DNA from: Hydra vulgaris
Taxonomy: Eukaryota > Cnidaria > Hydrozoa > Anthoathecata > Hydridae
Direction of reading: 5' to 3'
Assembly (NCBI RefSeq): GCF_038396675.1
Contig: NC_088934.1
Location: 41,433,501 to 41,497,500, forward strand
Length of the DNA stretch: 64,000 nt
The notes under the pieces are model-generated. The model saw only the letters and a list, made by a program, of their open reading frames with translations. It was not told where the DNA came from and did no database searches. The stretch's first letter is position 1; every line of letters starts with the position of its first letter. Below are positions 1-12,599 of the stretch, piece by piece. The translations under genes and the position numbers were made by a program.

Positions 1-1
1 A

Positions 2-1906
2 CGTTTAACTACTTTTGATAGATCACAAACCAAGTATTCAGAAATGCTCTCTGATAGTATTGAAAATAAATCAAGTGTTGATTTTGATTATAGTAGATGT
101 GATTTGGAAGCTGATGAAGTTAACAGCACCTTAAGTGACGATATTGATGATAATAATAAAAATGATGACTGTACATTAGGAAATATGTTGCAGGATTGGG
201 CAATAACCTATCGTGTATCTCATTCAGCTTTAGGAGGTTTATTATGTATATTGAGTCCATTACACACTGAGCTTCCTACTAATTCAAGAACTCTTTTAAA
301 TACTCGTCGGAATATTGATATCAAGCATGTTGCAGGTGGAGAATATTATTTTTTTGGGGTGCAGTATTGGATACAAAATATTTTTAAATTCAATCTTCCC
401 AATTCTCAAGTTGAACTTTTACATATTAATATTAACATTGATGGTATGCCACTTTTTAATAGCAATTCTATTTCTTTTTGGCCAATTCTTGGTTCACTGA
501 AAGAGTGCCCATTAGGTGGAACTTTTCCTATTGCTATATATAGTAGTACAAAAAAACCTACTTCTCTTGATGAATATCTAAATGACTTTGTTTCAATGAA
601 GAGCTTAAAGCAACATGGCTTTTTATTTAATAATTAAACTTATATAGTGAAAATTGATGCTATAATATGCAATGCACCAGCAAGGGCTTTCATTAAATGT
701 ATTAAGCCTCACTCTGGTTATAATTCATGTGAGAGATGTATGCAGTGTGGCAAATGGTGTAACAAAATTACACTACCCAATATAGCAGCACCACTAATTA
801 CATACTTAATCTTTACTGAGCGTCAATATTTTGAGCATCATGTAGGTACTTTACCATTGGAGGAGTTGGGTTGTGGTATGGTTACAGAATTTCCATTAGA
901 TTATATGCACCTTGTGTGTTTAGGTCTTATGCGTAGGATTCTGTTTCAATGGATTCATGGACCGCGTGGGGATTGTAAGCTATCTCAGTTACAATTATTC
1001 ATGATATCTGACAACTTAGCTGTTATTTGTAAACACATCCCTAGAGAGTTTTCACGAAAGCCACGATCTCTTTCAGAATATAAAAAATGGAAGGCGACTG
1101 AATTAAGACAATTTTTATTGTACACTGGGCCTGTTGTCTTAAAAAATGTTTTAAAAGACACAGTTTATTCAAATTTCTTTGATTTGTCTGTTGCCATACG
1201 AATATTGCTCAGCCCAAATTTGTTGTCAAAAAATCTTGACTATGCCGAACAACTATTAAAATACTTTGTGGTCACATTTTCAAAGTTATATGGTGGAAAT
1301 CAACTTGTATATAATATCCATTCTTTAATACATTTACCAAGTGATGCTAATTGCTATGGTGTTCTTGATAATGTGTCAGCGTTTAGATTTGAAAAATACC
1401 TAGGAAGATTGAAAAAGTTAGTTCGCAAGCCTCAAAATCTAACTGGTCAAGTGGTACGCTAAATTATTGAAGGGCACTGCAACATTAATCAAGACGCTTC
1501 CAATAAAAAAGAACCAATCTTGAAGAAAATTCATTTAGATGGTCCTATGCCTGTTGAATACCAAATTTATATCCAATTCAAACATTACCATGGAGCTGAT
1601 TATTCTGTTTCCACATCAATTGGAGATAATTGTTTCAAGGTTGAAAATAAGTTAGGAATTGTAAAAAATATTCTGCATAATTCCACCTTTGCTGAGCCTA
1701 ATGACGCTTTAGTTGTGTTTGAAGAGTTTGAAGATATGGAACTATTTTTTTCAGATCCAGTTAGTTCCATTCCGCTTTCAATATACTTTGTTACCAAACT
1801 TACTGACATAAGACGAACCTTTCCTATTGCTAGTCTGATGACCAAGTATATTCTACTCCCTTTTAAACAAGGATTTGTTGCTTTACCTCAAATGCATTTT
1901 TCATAA
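2..1906 (+). pseudogene. CACTA (En/Spm)-like TNP2-type transposase, broken by two in-frame TAA codons
   Basis: One reading frame is open from base 2 to 1906 except for TAA codons at 635-637 and 1460-1462. No frameshift is needed across them, so the true start may lie left of the window. An acidic N-terminal part is followed by NINIDGMPLFNSNS and FWPILG, which resembles the IDG-P-L core of TNP2-like DDE transposases. After the first stop come CNAPARAFIKCIKPH, a Cys cluster (CERCMQCGKWC), and FPLDYMHLVCLGLMRR with the second acidic residue and a C/H context. The tail after the second stop (SIPLSIYFV, KYILLP) matches the C-terminal part of animal TNP2-like proteins. The product would be a nuclear cut-and-paste transposase, but the stops make it inactive. 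The downstream DUF4806-type gene is its usual partner. The family call comes from remembered motifs; a profile search would settle it. Confidence 0.7.
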
Positions 1907-2157
1907 TTTTTAATAAAATTGTTTTCAAGTTTTTTTCATATTAATATAGTTTACAGTGTGAATGTTTAATATACGATTTGTTATTCCATAAATAAATAAA
2001 TATACAAAAATTTCTATTTTGACAAAAATTATTTTGGATTATTTTCATTTGATTTTAAAAAATTAAAGAAAGAGTAAGTTATAAGCTTTATGATTACATG
2101 ACTTATTATTGTTTATTTAATTTCTGCAGTACTTTTTACAATAATAAATTTTCAAAA

Positions 2158-4656
2158 ATGTATGCTATTCTCGAATATATTGAGACTCAAGAGATTGATT
2201 TTCTGCCCATCAACTGGATGGTTGATAGACTCAACTGGGATGTTAATAATTTAATCAAAAATAAAACTGTATTAAATTTTTACTATCCACCAGCAAAATC
2301 AGCAAACAAAGTGTTGAATGCCAAAAAAACATGCAGCAATCCAGAAGAACACTGGCTTTTATACAAAGTACGAATTCTGGGAACTGCAAGTAAGTATTGT
2401 TAAATTTTTTGAGCTTCTTAGTGTTTCTCTTTTAATAGGAAATTTAAATGTCCTTCAGGGACTATCAATTAGTCATATACAAAATGCTTAGGTAATGGTA
2501 GAAAGAAGATCTCTTCTTTCTCCTATTTCCAAAATATATTGTCTGTGCAAATTTTCAACAGCCAAATATATACATAGACTTGCAAGAAGTTAAAACTAAA
2601 ATTGTCTAGAGCATAATATTTAACTAATGTTGTTTATATTATTTTTCTGAATATTCAAATCAATGTACACAAAGTATAAGTAATTTTTCTAGACGCTCTT
2701 AAAAGTGCAAAAGAAAAGACAAGCTGGCTGAAGAGACATCCAATGTTAATTATGATACAGATGATTCTGGTGATTGTAGATATGGAAACACGGAAAATTA
2801 GATTTGTGATTTCAAGCAAGATTTACTTTTGTTCAGAGTTACAAAAAAATTTAGCATATGCTTATTTCAAATTTATTTTTAACTTTTAGAAATATACTTG
2901 GTGGTTTTCAGATTTACAGATTATTTTCAGACTTTTATTTTTTCTTTTTGTATATTAGTTGTTTTAATAATGAAACCAATTAATTAATTAATTTATTTTT
3001 ATATATTTTATAATTATAATTTAAAATAATAATTGTTTTATAGAAAAAGAAAACATTCTTTCACCTATGAAAGTGAAGTGGATGAGGATATATGTTGAAG
3101 ACTTTTTTCAAGAAAGCCTAATAAAAAGGTAAGATAAAGTTCTATTTTTATAATGTATATAATATTATGAAAAAAATTATAATTAAAATAGTATTATGAT
3201 TTTCTTATTTTTATTTATATTTTCAGATTTTTATAGAAGAGAGATGTAAATATTGTCTTTAAGAGATATGTGGTTATGTGGAATAGTTTGGGGTGTCATT
3301 AAATTTGAAAAACTAATAGTGAGGTGGATTTAATAGACGATTGGTAAAGTTTAATGGGAAATTTAATACCCATAGGCTGTTAAAATTTATATTTGAATAA
3401 AGGAAATATAAAATGGTTTAATTTTGAGTGTGGATAGACCTGCGAGTAATAGTTTAAAAGTTTAATATAGCCTATAACATTTACACTTAATTTGTTTTCT
3501 AATTGTTATTTCAGAAATACTAACACCTGTGGTATTACAAAACCAACACCACCTGAACACTTGAGGGCAATGCAATCAAGCTCACATATGTCTCAGGTTA
3601 AAATTAAGGAAAATGCATCTAAATACCTAAATAATGCACAATTTAATCCATCTGATGGCCAGCCTAGTGTATTACAACCTTATGTGTTGTCCAGCCAATC
3701 ATAAACTATTGTAGAAACACCAGCTCATGTATTAAGTTCGATCAACTCATGTAAGCTTGTTTTTAAAAGTTGCACATTTCTTTAATTAATAATTTTTTAT
3801 AAGTTCATTAAAATTAGTTTATCTAACCTTTGACTGAATAATAATTTTTATTTAACATTTTATTTACATTTGAAAATTTAAAAATATATATATGATTTAG
3901 CTGATCTTTTGGAGAGGTTGATAACAACCCTTAAAGATAAAAGAAAATCAAATTAATTCAGTTATGTTGCAATTGATTATGCAACAAATAAATACACCTC
4001 AGGTGGAAAAAAATAATGAATTGCTTATAGGCATTCACCTTCAAATTTCCAGTATCAAAGATATGAATGATTTGGAGGAGCAGCTAAAAGATCGATCAAT
4101 CAAAAGAGCATTGGTGTTTAATAAAGATTTTTTTTTATGTATCTTAGAAAAAATTTTTTTTAATTTATTGGTTTATTTTAATCTATGTTTGCCCCCAATC
4201 CTTATGAGACCTGCCTTGCCTCTTTTTTTAAGACCTCCTTCCCTTTATTATATCTTGACCAAAAAAAATTTGTACAATGTTAGACTAGCAATGCAATCGG
4301 TCATAAGACTAATAATTCAATCATCTCCTAATTTAATTCCATTTATTATTTACTTTTTTTACTAAAAAAATCAAATTTGTTACTTTTTTAAGACTTGTAT
4401 TGTGTCTAATATTGGTGGAAGCTCATTGGATGATGCCATCAAAAGATTGATGAAATTTGTTCTAATAATCTTGGAAGATTGTGCAATCTCTCTGGACAGT
4501 CTGGAAAAGTATGTTTTTCAAAACTGGAAATATTTGAAGTAGTCTGCGGTAAGTTTTGCTTTTCACATAATAAATCCTATATTATTTTAAATATATTTGA
4601 ATATATTTAAATTAATATGTAAGCATAAAAATAATATATTAGCTTAAATTAATGTA

Positions 4657-4743
<87 letters not shown>

Positions 4744-5118
4744 TATTGATTGACATGCTTAAATCCTGATATGTTGACATTACAATTACACGTTTATAAT
4801 TAGACATTTAGTCATAGACTATTTAATTTATGGCATTACAATAAATTACTATTTTTTACTGTAAACCTATTGGTTTAAATGTTAGTAAATTTTTTTAAAA
4901 GGATTTAAAACCTTTAAGTTATATTTACTAACATTTATTATTATTATCGTTTGTGTTTAGGTGCAGTTAAAAGAAATGCATTGACAGCTAATGCAACCCA
5001 AAAGGAGATCGAGGTCGAGTTGCGCAAATGGTTTGCCAACGCCCGAGATCGTGGTCAAGACAGCCGGAAAAAAAAATCTTTATCAGATAATGCTGATTTG
5101 TTGTTATCAGAAATATAG
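2158..5118 (+). pseudogene. DUF4806-type accessory gene of the CACTA-like element, multi-exon, decayed
   Basis: A row of short coding pieces with matching splice signals. The first exon starts at ATG 2158 (MYAILEYIETQEIDFLP) and ends at a GT at 2390. The next piece follows an AG at 2691-2692 and holds KLAEETSN after a one-base frame slip. Another lies near 3042-3128 before GTAAGA, and another near 3514-3750 (TPPEHLRAMQSSSHMSQ). The DUF4806 core follows: NDLEEQLKDRSIKRAL at about 4056-4115, NIGGSSLDDAIKRLMKF at about 4398-4455, and LGRLCNLSGQSGK in a shifted frame. The last intron is clean, 4549-4960, restoring a split GGT codon, and the last exon ends at 5118 with RKWFANARDRGQD and a lysine-rich tail. 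Genes of this kind sit beside TNP2-like transposases in invertebrates, and their role is unknown. Frame slips and stops mark it as dead. Confidence 0.55.
4659..4740. repeat. (TA)n microsatellite
   Basis: About 40 uninterrupted TA units lie inside the last intron of the DUF4806-type pseudogene. Confidence 0.95.
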
Positions 5119-5285
5119 TTAAACTTAAAAAATATTCGGCTATTAAATAAAATATATAAGACTTACTATCGTTCTAGGAGATTTGAGGATTGCCGTACGG
5201 TGATACTCGTGCGTGTGGTCAGGCAAGTCGTAATCTGATCAGTATAGACAATTAAGCTTAAAAACAGTTTTATTACCATATCCCG

Positions 5286-5480
5286 CGATCAACCCTTCTA
5301 AAAACGTACCCATGCGGGTCCCGTGCGGGACCCTTCCAAAAATGTTCCCATGCGGTTCCCGTGTGGGCCCCCTGGACAAAACCTCGTGGGCCCCAACTGG
5401 GATTCCCGAACGGGTCCCATACTTTAAACAACGCAGGCCCCATGTGGGCCCCATGTTTTTTGGCTGGCTGGGTCGGTCGG
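5286..5480. repeat. GC-rich imperfect repeat tract
   Basis: A strikingly GC-rich block sits in AT-rich surroundings. Short related words recur: CCCATGCGGGTCCC, CCCATGCGGTTCCC, GTGGGCCCCATG, each spaced a few tens of bases apart. Several frames are open on both strands and encode Gly/Pro/Trp/His-rich strings, which follows from the repeat composition and is not good evidence for a gene. The tract abuts the left end of large-repeat copy 1 and is absent at the same edge of copy 2, so it is either a separate insertion or the flanking sequence. Confidence 0.7.
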
Positions 5481-5540
5481 ACGCTCCTGTATACTTTGCG
5501 CTTTCCTCTATGCTGCACACTCATTCTAGGTAAAAAAATA

Positions 5541-8319
5541 TTTGCAAATATGCAATTATACTTTGATGAAGAATATTTATATAAAAAATTATATTTTTTT
5601 GGAAAGTTAAAACCGTTAACTATCATATGATATTATACTTTTATATAAAATTTGAATATTCAAAAAACTCGATAGTTCAAGAATTTGTCAATGCAATAAA
5701 TAAACATTGTAAGGTTTTTTCTACCATTCTTTATTCCATCTACCATTATTAAGGAATTCATAATTACATTTTATGCCAATATCTAATAATGAGCTAATGC
5801 CAATAACTCACGAGAGAGATCACGCGCTATGTTTTGATAATTGTAAAAGAGCACTCTTTTACTCCAACTGTTATGTAACATTTACTCTCTTAAAGAACTT
5901 TATTAATTTAAAGTGTATATATATATATAAAAAGTCAATGTTTTTTAATTTACATTTTTTTTTTTTTTGACACAAATATTTACCTTGCCGAACAATAGAA
6001 AAACAACTTTAGCGTAAGTAACGTTATGACAATGTCGAAGTATCGATGGAGAATAACGTTAATGTAACTAATGTTATTAAAACGTTAGATAGCTGGTTGA
6101 CGTTGCTCAATAAACCTTAATAATAATAAATTTAAATAAAACCAAATTTAATCTTTCCATTGTGCACTCTTTCACAATGATTTATTACAATTATATTAAT
6201 CATTAAAATTATAACTCATGTTTGCAGTTGTTTTATTTAAGGTTTTTTATAAACTCAAGTTTGTAAAACTTGAGTTTTAAAAACTCAACTTATACACAAA
6301 CTCAAGTTTGTAAAATACCTTGACCCACTTGACTTTTGGTCCTTATTTCATTTTAAGAAGTTTATACTAAAAAGAGCATTAATTCAAATATCAATTGTTT
6401 CAAACTGTGCAGCAATTGTTTAAATAGTAATTCAGCTTTCAAGGCATTATCTCCATCTTGCAATAAGTGTTTTTATTTATCTTCACATTCACTAGACAAC
6501 GTATACCTCACCTCTTCTGGAATAGAGTGTGTTACTTTTTTTGTTACAGATATTGTTTTTAATGGAAATATCATGACTTAATACAAAGAAATATCTATCT
6601 ACCCAAAATTTTCCTTCATCATGCACATAAATTTGTATAAACACTAAAATTGTAGTGTATGCATTGTTTCAATAATTAAGTAATGCGTGTGTAAAATGTA
6701 TCTTAAAAATTTTTCTTAGGCATTATGTTATTTACATTTAAAGTTATATACATAAAGTTCCATAAAAAAATATTTTTTTTAACTTAACATATTGAAAAAT
6801 ATACTTAAAAAATATTTTTAAAGTATTAAGTTTATATTTAAAGTTATATGCATAGAGTCCCATGAAAAAAAAATTGTTTTTTAACTTAACATATTTTCTG
6901 CTGATTTACATTTTATTAGTTTAAAAGTTATTGTGGTAATTGTTTGAAAGATATTTTTATATTATAATTATTATATAATTATAATTCTTAGATTATTTAT
7001 AATTTCTTTTTTTCGACATTCACAATTGATTAGTGTTATTTCTTTAGAGTCTCGAACTTTATTTCTTTATATTTCAGGTTTTACATATATGTATTACCTG
7101 GAATATATACGTTAGTATGCATTTAAATTATGCATGGTTAATTACTATTAAAAATATCAAATCAATCTTTTTGACAGGAGAAAATGTAGACTAAAAAAAT
7201 TAAAAAGACTGAAGAGACATGCAATCATGCTTCTGAATATGAATGTTCTTCTTGTTGTGATAAAATAGCACCAAAACGAATATCCCCTTCATTATTTTTT
7301 TACAGGTTCATAGCAATAAGCTTTGTGATTATGATTATGATTCTGGATATCTTTATTTCTTAAGCTAGTTGATGCTTATGTAAGCTTATAAAGTGATTTT
7401 TTTATTTGATTTAAACAAGTTTATAAAACGAATTAAAAATATCAACTGTAAAGGTGTCATGGTCTTCTTAGAATGACTTTGACAGCAGTAAATGTGAGTT
7501 TTCATATCCTTGAATTAGATAAACTTCAACCAAATTCTATAACTAACACTAATAATAACTTACAAATTATTTTATTTAAATATAATTTAAGATAATTAAA
7601 TTAGATAATTAATTCATAAATCGAAACTAAAAAATAATAATTAAATTTTTTTTTTTATTGAAGTAATTTCAGGAATTTTTTCTCCCTAACACTGCCCTGA
7701 CCGCCAGTTATGCTCACACTGTCACACCACTCACACACTCAATTGAATACAGATTTTCCTCCATTGAAAACTAACTTATAGGTAAGAAAACTGTTAATTT
7801 ATATACTATACAACATAATTTTAATTTTTACAAAACTACAAAATCGGTAAAAAAACAATTGAAATGGGAAAATTTAATTTTTCGAAAAAAATTGGCAAAA
7901 TTGATCGTTTCTAATTTTTTACATTTTGGTTCCTCAACAGGATTTTTCTTATTTATAAAAAGCTCTTTTTATTTTTCACTCTGAAGTAAACTCTTCGTAA
8001 CAATCTTCTGGTAATCTTCGTCTACCTTCTGGTAACCTTCGTATTGGTGCATAACTTTTCAAGGTTTAAGTTTTATCTGACTGGTTGATATTCTACGGTT
8101 CAAACAAACATATAAATCATCTTGTGGAATATATCCCGATTGGTCACAACTGACCAATTGGTTAGGTTTATGGTTAGGGTTAGGGAAATAGCCTCACTGT
8201 TTAAACAGTGAGGCCATGTCATCTTCCTGATATTTCATAAGTACAAAATCTAATTCTTCTGTGTGAAACGCTTTAATAAACAAACTTTCATCAGTATGAC
8301 TGGTCAACACCATTATATC
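5541..8319. other. AT-rich interior of repeat copy 1; possible DUF4806-like exon scraps
   Basis: No intact gene. Two stretches look like old exons and recur in copy 2: 7205-7290 (EETCNHASEYE, then CCDKIAPKR) and 7680-7775 (ALTASYAHTVTPLTHS), the latter preceded by TTTCAG and followed by GTAAG. Their style resembles the DUF4806-type gene at 2.2-5.1 kb, but this is weak. A 24-bp perfect palindrome lies at 8191-8214 (GCCTCACTGTTT and its complement), next to two TTAGGG units. Confidence 0.35.
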
Positions 8320-9011
8320 ACTGGTCAACAAAAAAATACTAATACACCGCCTTCAAACTCTTCTTAGATGAATCAATGAAGAGGCGCCAATAACGAGGCG
8401 AATGCACTTGGATAAATTTTCGAAAAGACCATTGACATTATTGCAGTAGCACAAGGGTCCATCAATGGTGAAAAACCTAGATAAATCGTTGTTGCGCTTT
8501 CGAAAGTGGGATACTTTGATACCAACTGCTAACAAATTCTTTTCTATCAGTCTTGAGGCCAAAATTTCAGCTTTTTCCTTGGAAAGGGACAAGTCTCTAA
8601 TCAAATCATTCAGTTCACCTTGTGTGAAAACTTTGGGCTCTTCGCCGTCAATATCTGGATCAAAGTCAACATCAGCCGCATCTTGACGTTCAACATTAAC
8701 AACACATTCGTCTTCAACAGAGTCTAATTCATCAGCTGGTGGTACTAGAATGAGCAGGGCGCTGTCATGAGGAACAGGCCTCATGGTCGAATCCAAATTC
8801 GGGTACACAATTTGGTGCTTATTTTTCGACGAAAATCATATATAAATATATATTTCACACTGAAACTATATATTAGTGCAAAAAACACACATACATTATC
8901 TCAAGATTCAGACGTGCTGGAGAAAAGCTAAACACAGATTTGGAATCAGCGTGAGAAACTACAGCTAGTACGCCTAAAATTAAAGCTGGTGCAAATTCAT
9001 TGTTGACCAGT
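8320..9011. mobile_element. Non-autonomous TIR element carrying a coding exon fragment
   Basis: A perfect 11-bp terminal inverted repeat bounds 692 bp: ACTGGTCAACA at 8320-8330 and TGTTGACCAGT at 9001-9011. Copy 2 of the large repeat lacks this segment: there TCAGTATGACC runs through about 30 bp to TTTCCACGTG, whereas copy 1 has the element between the same flanks. This empty-site comparison defines the insertion. A target-site duplication could not be fixed because the flanks are divergent. Another ACTGGTCAACA lies at 8299-8309, just outside. The interior is mostly a minus-strand coding fragment (8353-8808). Confidence 0.65.
8353..8808 (-). pseudogene. Transposon-associated protein fragment (unnamed family), frameshifted at its end
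   Basis: An acidic 151-residue minus-strand frame runs from ATG 8808. The segment LNDLIRDLSLSKEKAEILASRL, continuing EKNLLAVGIKV and FFTIDGPLCYCNN (positions about 78-130), resembles a family I have seen many times in invertebrate genomes, where the text continues into a WRLFIDSSK motif. Here that motif (WRLFIDSSKKSLKAV) is readable at about 8345-8385 in a neighbouring frame, so a one-base slip near residue 135 has broken the protein. The gene is cut at the element's left end. The function of the family is unknown to me. It sits inside the 692-bp TIR element, so it is either captured sequence or the remnant of an autonomous parent's gene. Confidence 0.5.
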
Positions 9012-10318
9012 GTATTTTCCGCGTGGTGTTTTTACCTAGTTTATCCACATACAAACAAATAAAAATACTACTTATATTTAAATATATCATTAACTTACAG
9101 TAATTTAAAAATTTTAAAAACACACAAAGTACACAAAAGTACATGCATAAATATATATTTACTAAAAAATGAATTTTTCTAATATTTTAAATTAATGCTT
9201 TAAATATACTTTTTAAATTTAATTTTAACGGATGTAACCTGAAGTTTACTTAAAATATTTTAATAAAATTTGTTCAACCCTTTATAAGATAGATTTTTTC
9301 ATAAAGGTTTGTGTTTTGAAGATAAAGAGTTAATAGAGGTTGTAATCACGATTCAAAAAAAAATGCAGCCTCCTTGACCCTAGTAGCCTCACCAACTTTG
9401 GAAAAATAAATCCAATTAAAAAAATATTTAATTCTTATAGTGTTTCTTCCGTGACAGCATAAGATTGTTTTGTGATAAATAGCACATTAAACTAAAAATA
9501 ACCTTCAGCATAAATCTGTACTTTCTGATTTAAGTGTAAATTTTTTTTGTTTCAAAATTTCATGCCTATTTATTAGTATAAGTATGAACTTTTAAACGTT
9601 TCATTAATTAGAAATAACTCCATATTGTTTGAAGCAGCTGTCAAGTGGTTGACTAAGTTTTAAAAAAAACTACTCATACTAAAATGTTAACTTCAGTATC
9701 TTAGCGGACTTACCTTAAAGTGTAGACACCTTTTTTTATTTTGAAGAGTATATATCCTTTTTAACTTTCAGAGTAGACACTTATGGAGAATATTAAGGCA
9801 GTTGGCTTAAACTATTGTTTTTTATTTGTTATAAAAACTACAATTTATAAATTATAACTTTATAAATTAGTAGTTTTTATAGTAGTAAATTTCCATTTTT
9901 TCTTAAAACTTTATTTGTTTAAAAAAAATTATTATAGTTTTAGTTTACACTACAACTTAGGGTTAGGGTTTGAGTTCTCAGGAAGATATATATACAATTT
10001 ATAGCTACGCATGGGTGGTACCATTGCTATCTTATAAAGTAAAATTGCAAATGCATGGCTTACGTATGCTTTACACACGTTACCAACGTAACAATTTTAC
10101 GCACAAATATACTGTAGCGTTCATTAATTACATTATTTAGTGTGGTTTTCAGTGTTATGAGCATTATTACTACAAATGGATCGCACCAAAACCATCTCAT
10201 AAAGAAGAGTGGTATTTATATGATTAATATGAAACTGCCATATATGGTTTACAAATGAAATTTCTTGTTGGGTACATATTCATCAAGATAAATGAAGAAA
10301 AATAATATATATTTATAT

Positions 10319-10320
10319 TG

Positions 10321-10405
<85 letters not shown>
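10319..10405. repeat. (TA)n microsatellite
   Basis: About 40 TA units, absent from the matching place in copy 2. Confidence 0.95.
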
Positions 10406-10409
<4 letters not shown>

Positions 10410-10583
10410 TTTCTTCTTGCATCTTGATGAATATAGATATATACATGACCAATTACCGTTAGTCCTTCTTTTTTATTTTTTCAAACTTATACTTCATGAA
10501 AGTACATTTTTGCGTGAAAGCTTCACGTGAGCCGCGTGTAAAAAGCTTATGTTAATAATATATTCACCACTCTCCTTCATGAA

Positions 10584-10706
10584 ATCAATATTGTGTGGAA
10601 TACAATATTAAATAATGAGCTGAAATCTAATTATTCTTTAAACCAGTTTAAAACAAAACTTAAGCAATTACTGATGATACATGAAAATGAATTAAAGTTC
10701 TTCTAA
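10584..10706 (+). pseudogene. Non-LTR reverse transcriptase, C-terminal tail
   Basis: A short + frame reads INIVWNTILNNELKSNYS and ends FKTKLKQLLMIHENELKFF at the TAA 10704-10706. This W-N-x-L-x-N-E-L-K plus F-K-x-K-L-K pattern is the usual C-terminus of CR1/Jockey-type non-LTR reverse transcriptases. About 450 bp of AT-rich sequence follows, ending near TCTTCTTCAAGCCCC at about 11120-11140, which may be the 3' UTR. The segment is in copy 1 only, so it fits a 5'-truncated retrotransposon insertion made after the two large copies separated. Confidence 0.5.
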
Positions 10707-12599
10707 AAAGCTTTTTAAACTAGCAAACAAAAACAAAAATTAACCTACTAATTACTCTTTAATATTATATTTAATATTCTAAACAATAGTCTGCTATTGT
10801 AAATGTATTTCTTATCTTATAAGTTTTGAATTTACAAACGATTTTTTTAAGTTTTATTATTTGAAATACTAATTACTAAAAATATTGTAAAATTTTATAA
10901 TTTCAATTTTTATTAAAAAAAGTTATTGTAATTCTTTTTGTAATATTAATACTTATATATCATCTTATTTTACTAATCAGTTCTTAAATATAAATACTCT
11001 TTGAATTACTAAATATTTTAAACGTTATATATTTTATTTTTTGCATTTTGTTAAAACATTTTATTTGATGAATATGCATTTTTTTTTGGGGGGGGGGCTT
11101 AATGATAAGATGAATTTTGTCTTCTTCAAGCCCCAGTCATATAAATATTTGTTTTTATAAATTACGAGTGTAAATTATTTTCAATCGGCAAATACAATAC
11201 TAAAAAAAAAAAATCGCGTTGCTGTTATTTCAGGAAAACTACATTGTTTTTAAATGGAGGACAATGTGCTGCCTTTTACGATAGAAATGTATATGCGTAG
11301 TTATAAATATCAGTTACAAAAGATAAAATGGCAAAATAGTATACTTTTTGATTTTAAATTCTTTTATATACGTTTTTTGGTATATAAAAAAAAAAATTTT
11401 AACATCTGTGATCTACAATTAAGTTCTTAAACTATCTGCAAACAGCTTTTGATTACATTTTCATTGATCTTGAATTTATTAGGGCCAGTGTGTTACAAAA
11501 GTTATGTTACAAAACATACACTGTAAAAAACGTCATGCTAAATTCTTAAATGTCCCATCAAAATGTTTAAACTTCATGTCACTTTTAAGCCTTAACGAAG
11601 AAATGCTATAAGTCGCGCGACATATAAAAGTTCAGAAGCAACTATAAATGTTACGAAGAGTATAATTGTTAAAAAGTCAAGCCATACTAATAAATTTCTC
11701 GCCACAAGATAAATGTCGCGTTGCTTATTAAATCTATGAGTGTCTGCAACAACAAAAAAGGAATATCACATTAATTAATTTTATCGAGGTTATTCTGTGA
11801 CCAAAATATCTGAAGCATTAAAAATTTCATATATTAAAATTTATGCCAGTGGTTTTAGCAGTAGATGATAATTTCTTCACGCTTATATCTAAAGGTAAAT
11901 ATTTCCTTGCAACGAGTTCTACTTTATATTATATGATTGAGTATTTTAAGCTCTTATAACAATGTTATACACTATGGTAATGATTAGTTTTAAACAATGC
12001 AATTGTGTACATTGATATCGTCCGCAGTGGGCAATCACCATTATTATTACTGTTTAAAAAAATTTTATTAGACTATTTGTGTTTCATTATCAGTTTTTCG
12101 ACTATGGAGGTTTAATAAACAAGAGTCGCCGTGATATATATTTAAAAAAAAAACGCGCTGAAGCCAGTTTTGAAAGTCAACGGCCATTTTGATTAACCTA
12201 AAACATTGTTATGTTTTGCGCGTAACTTTATATTTTGAATAGAAAACTTTGCTGAAACTTTGTCAAAACATTGATATAAATGATTAAATAAATTGCCAGT
12301 TGTTTCCGAGGTTTTATTATATTATAATTGTATTGTATATATATTAATAATTGTTTGTTAACTGACCACCGGGTTCAGTTTATTCCAAATTATTGGAATA
12401 TTGAAGTAGACTTTCAAATAGAAAATACGCTATAAGCAGATGCCATTTTTTCATAGTGTGAACATCTTATGGAATAAAAAAAATGTTTGTGAGTTTTCTA
12501 TTAAATATTAACAAAATTAAATGTAAACATAAATAAAAAAAAATTCTTTTAAATATACATATCTATTTTTCAATCTCTCTCTCTTGCTATATATATGTA

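Noticed and set aside
5273..5630. Overlapping frames on both strands rich in Gly, Pro, Trp
   Set aside because: All arise from the GC-rich repeat tract; no start context or family signature, and not present beside copy 2.
8170..8188. Telomere-type TTAGGG units (also near 9956 and 49003)
   Set aside because: Only two or so units at each place, inside a dispersed repeat; not a telomeric array.
10318..10530. Open frame of alternating Tyr-Ile (also 42732-42920)
   Set aside because: Pure translation of a (TA)n microsatellite.
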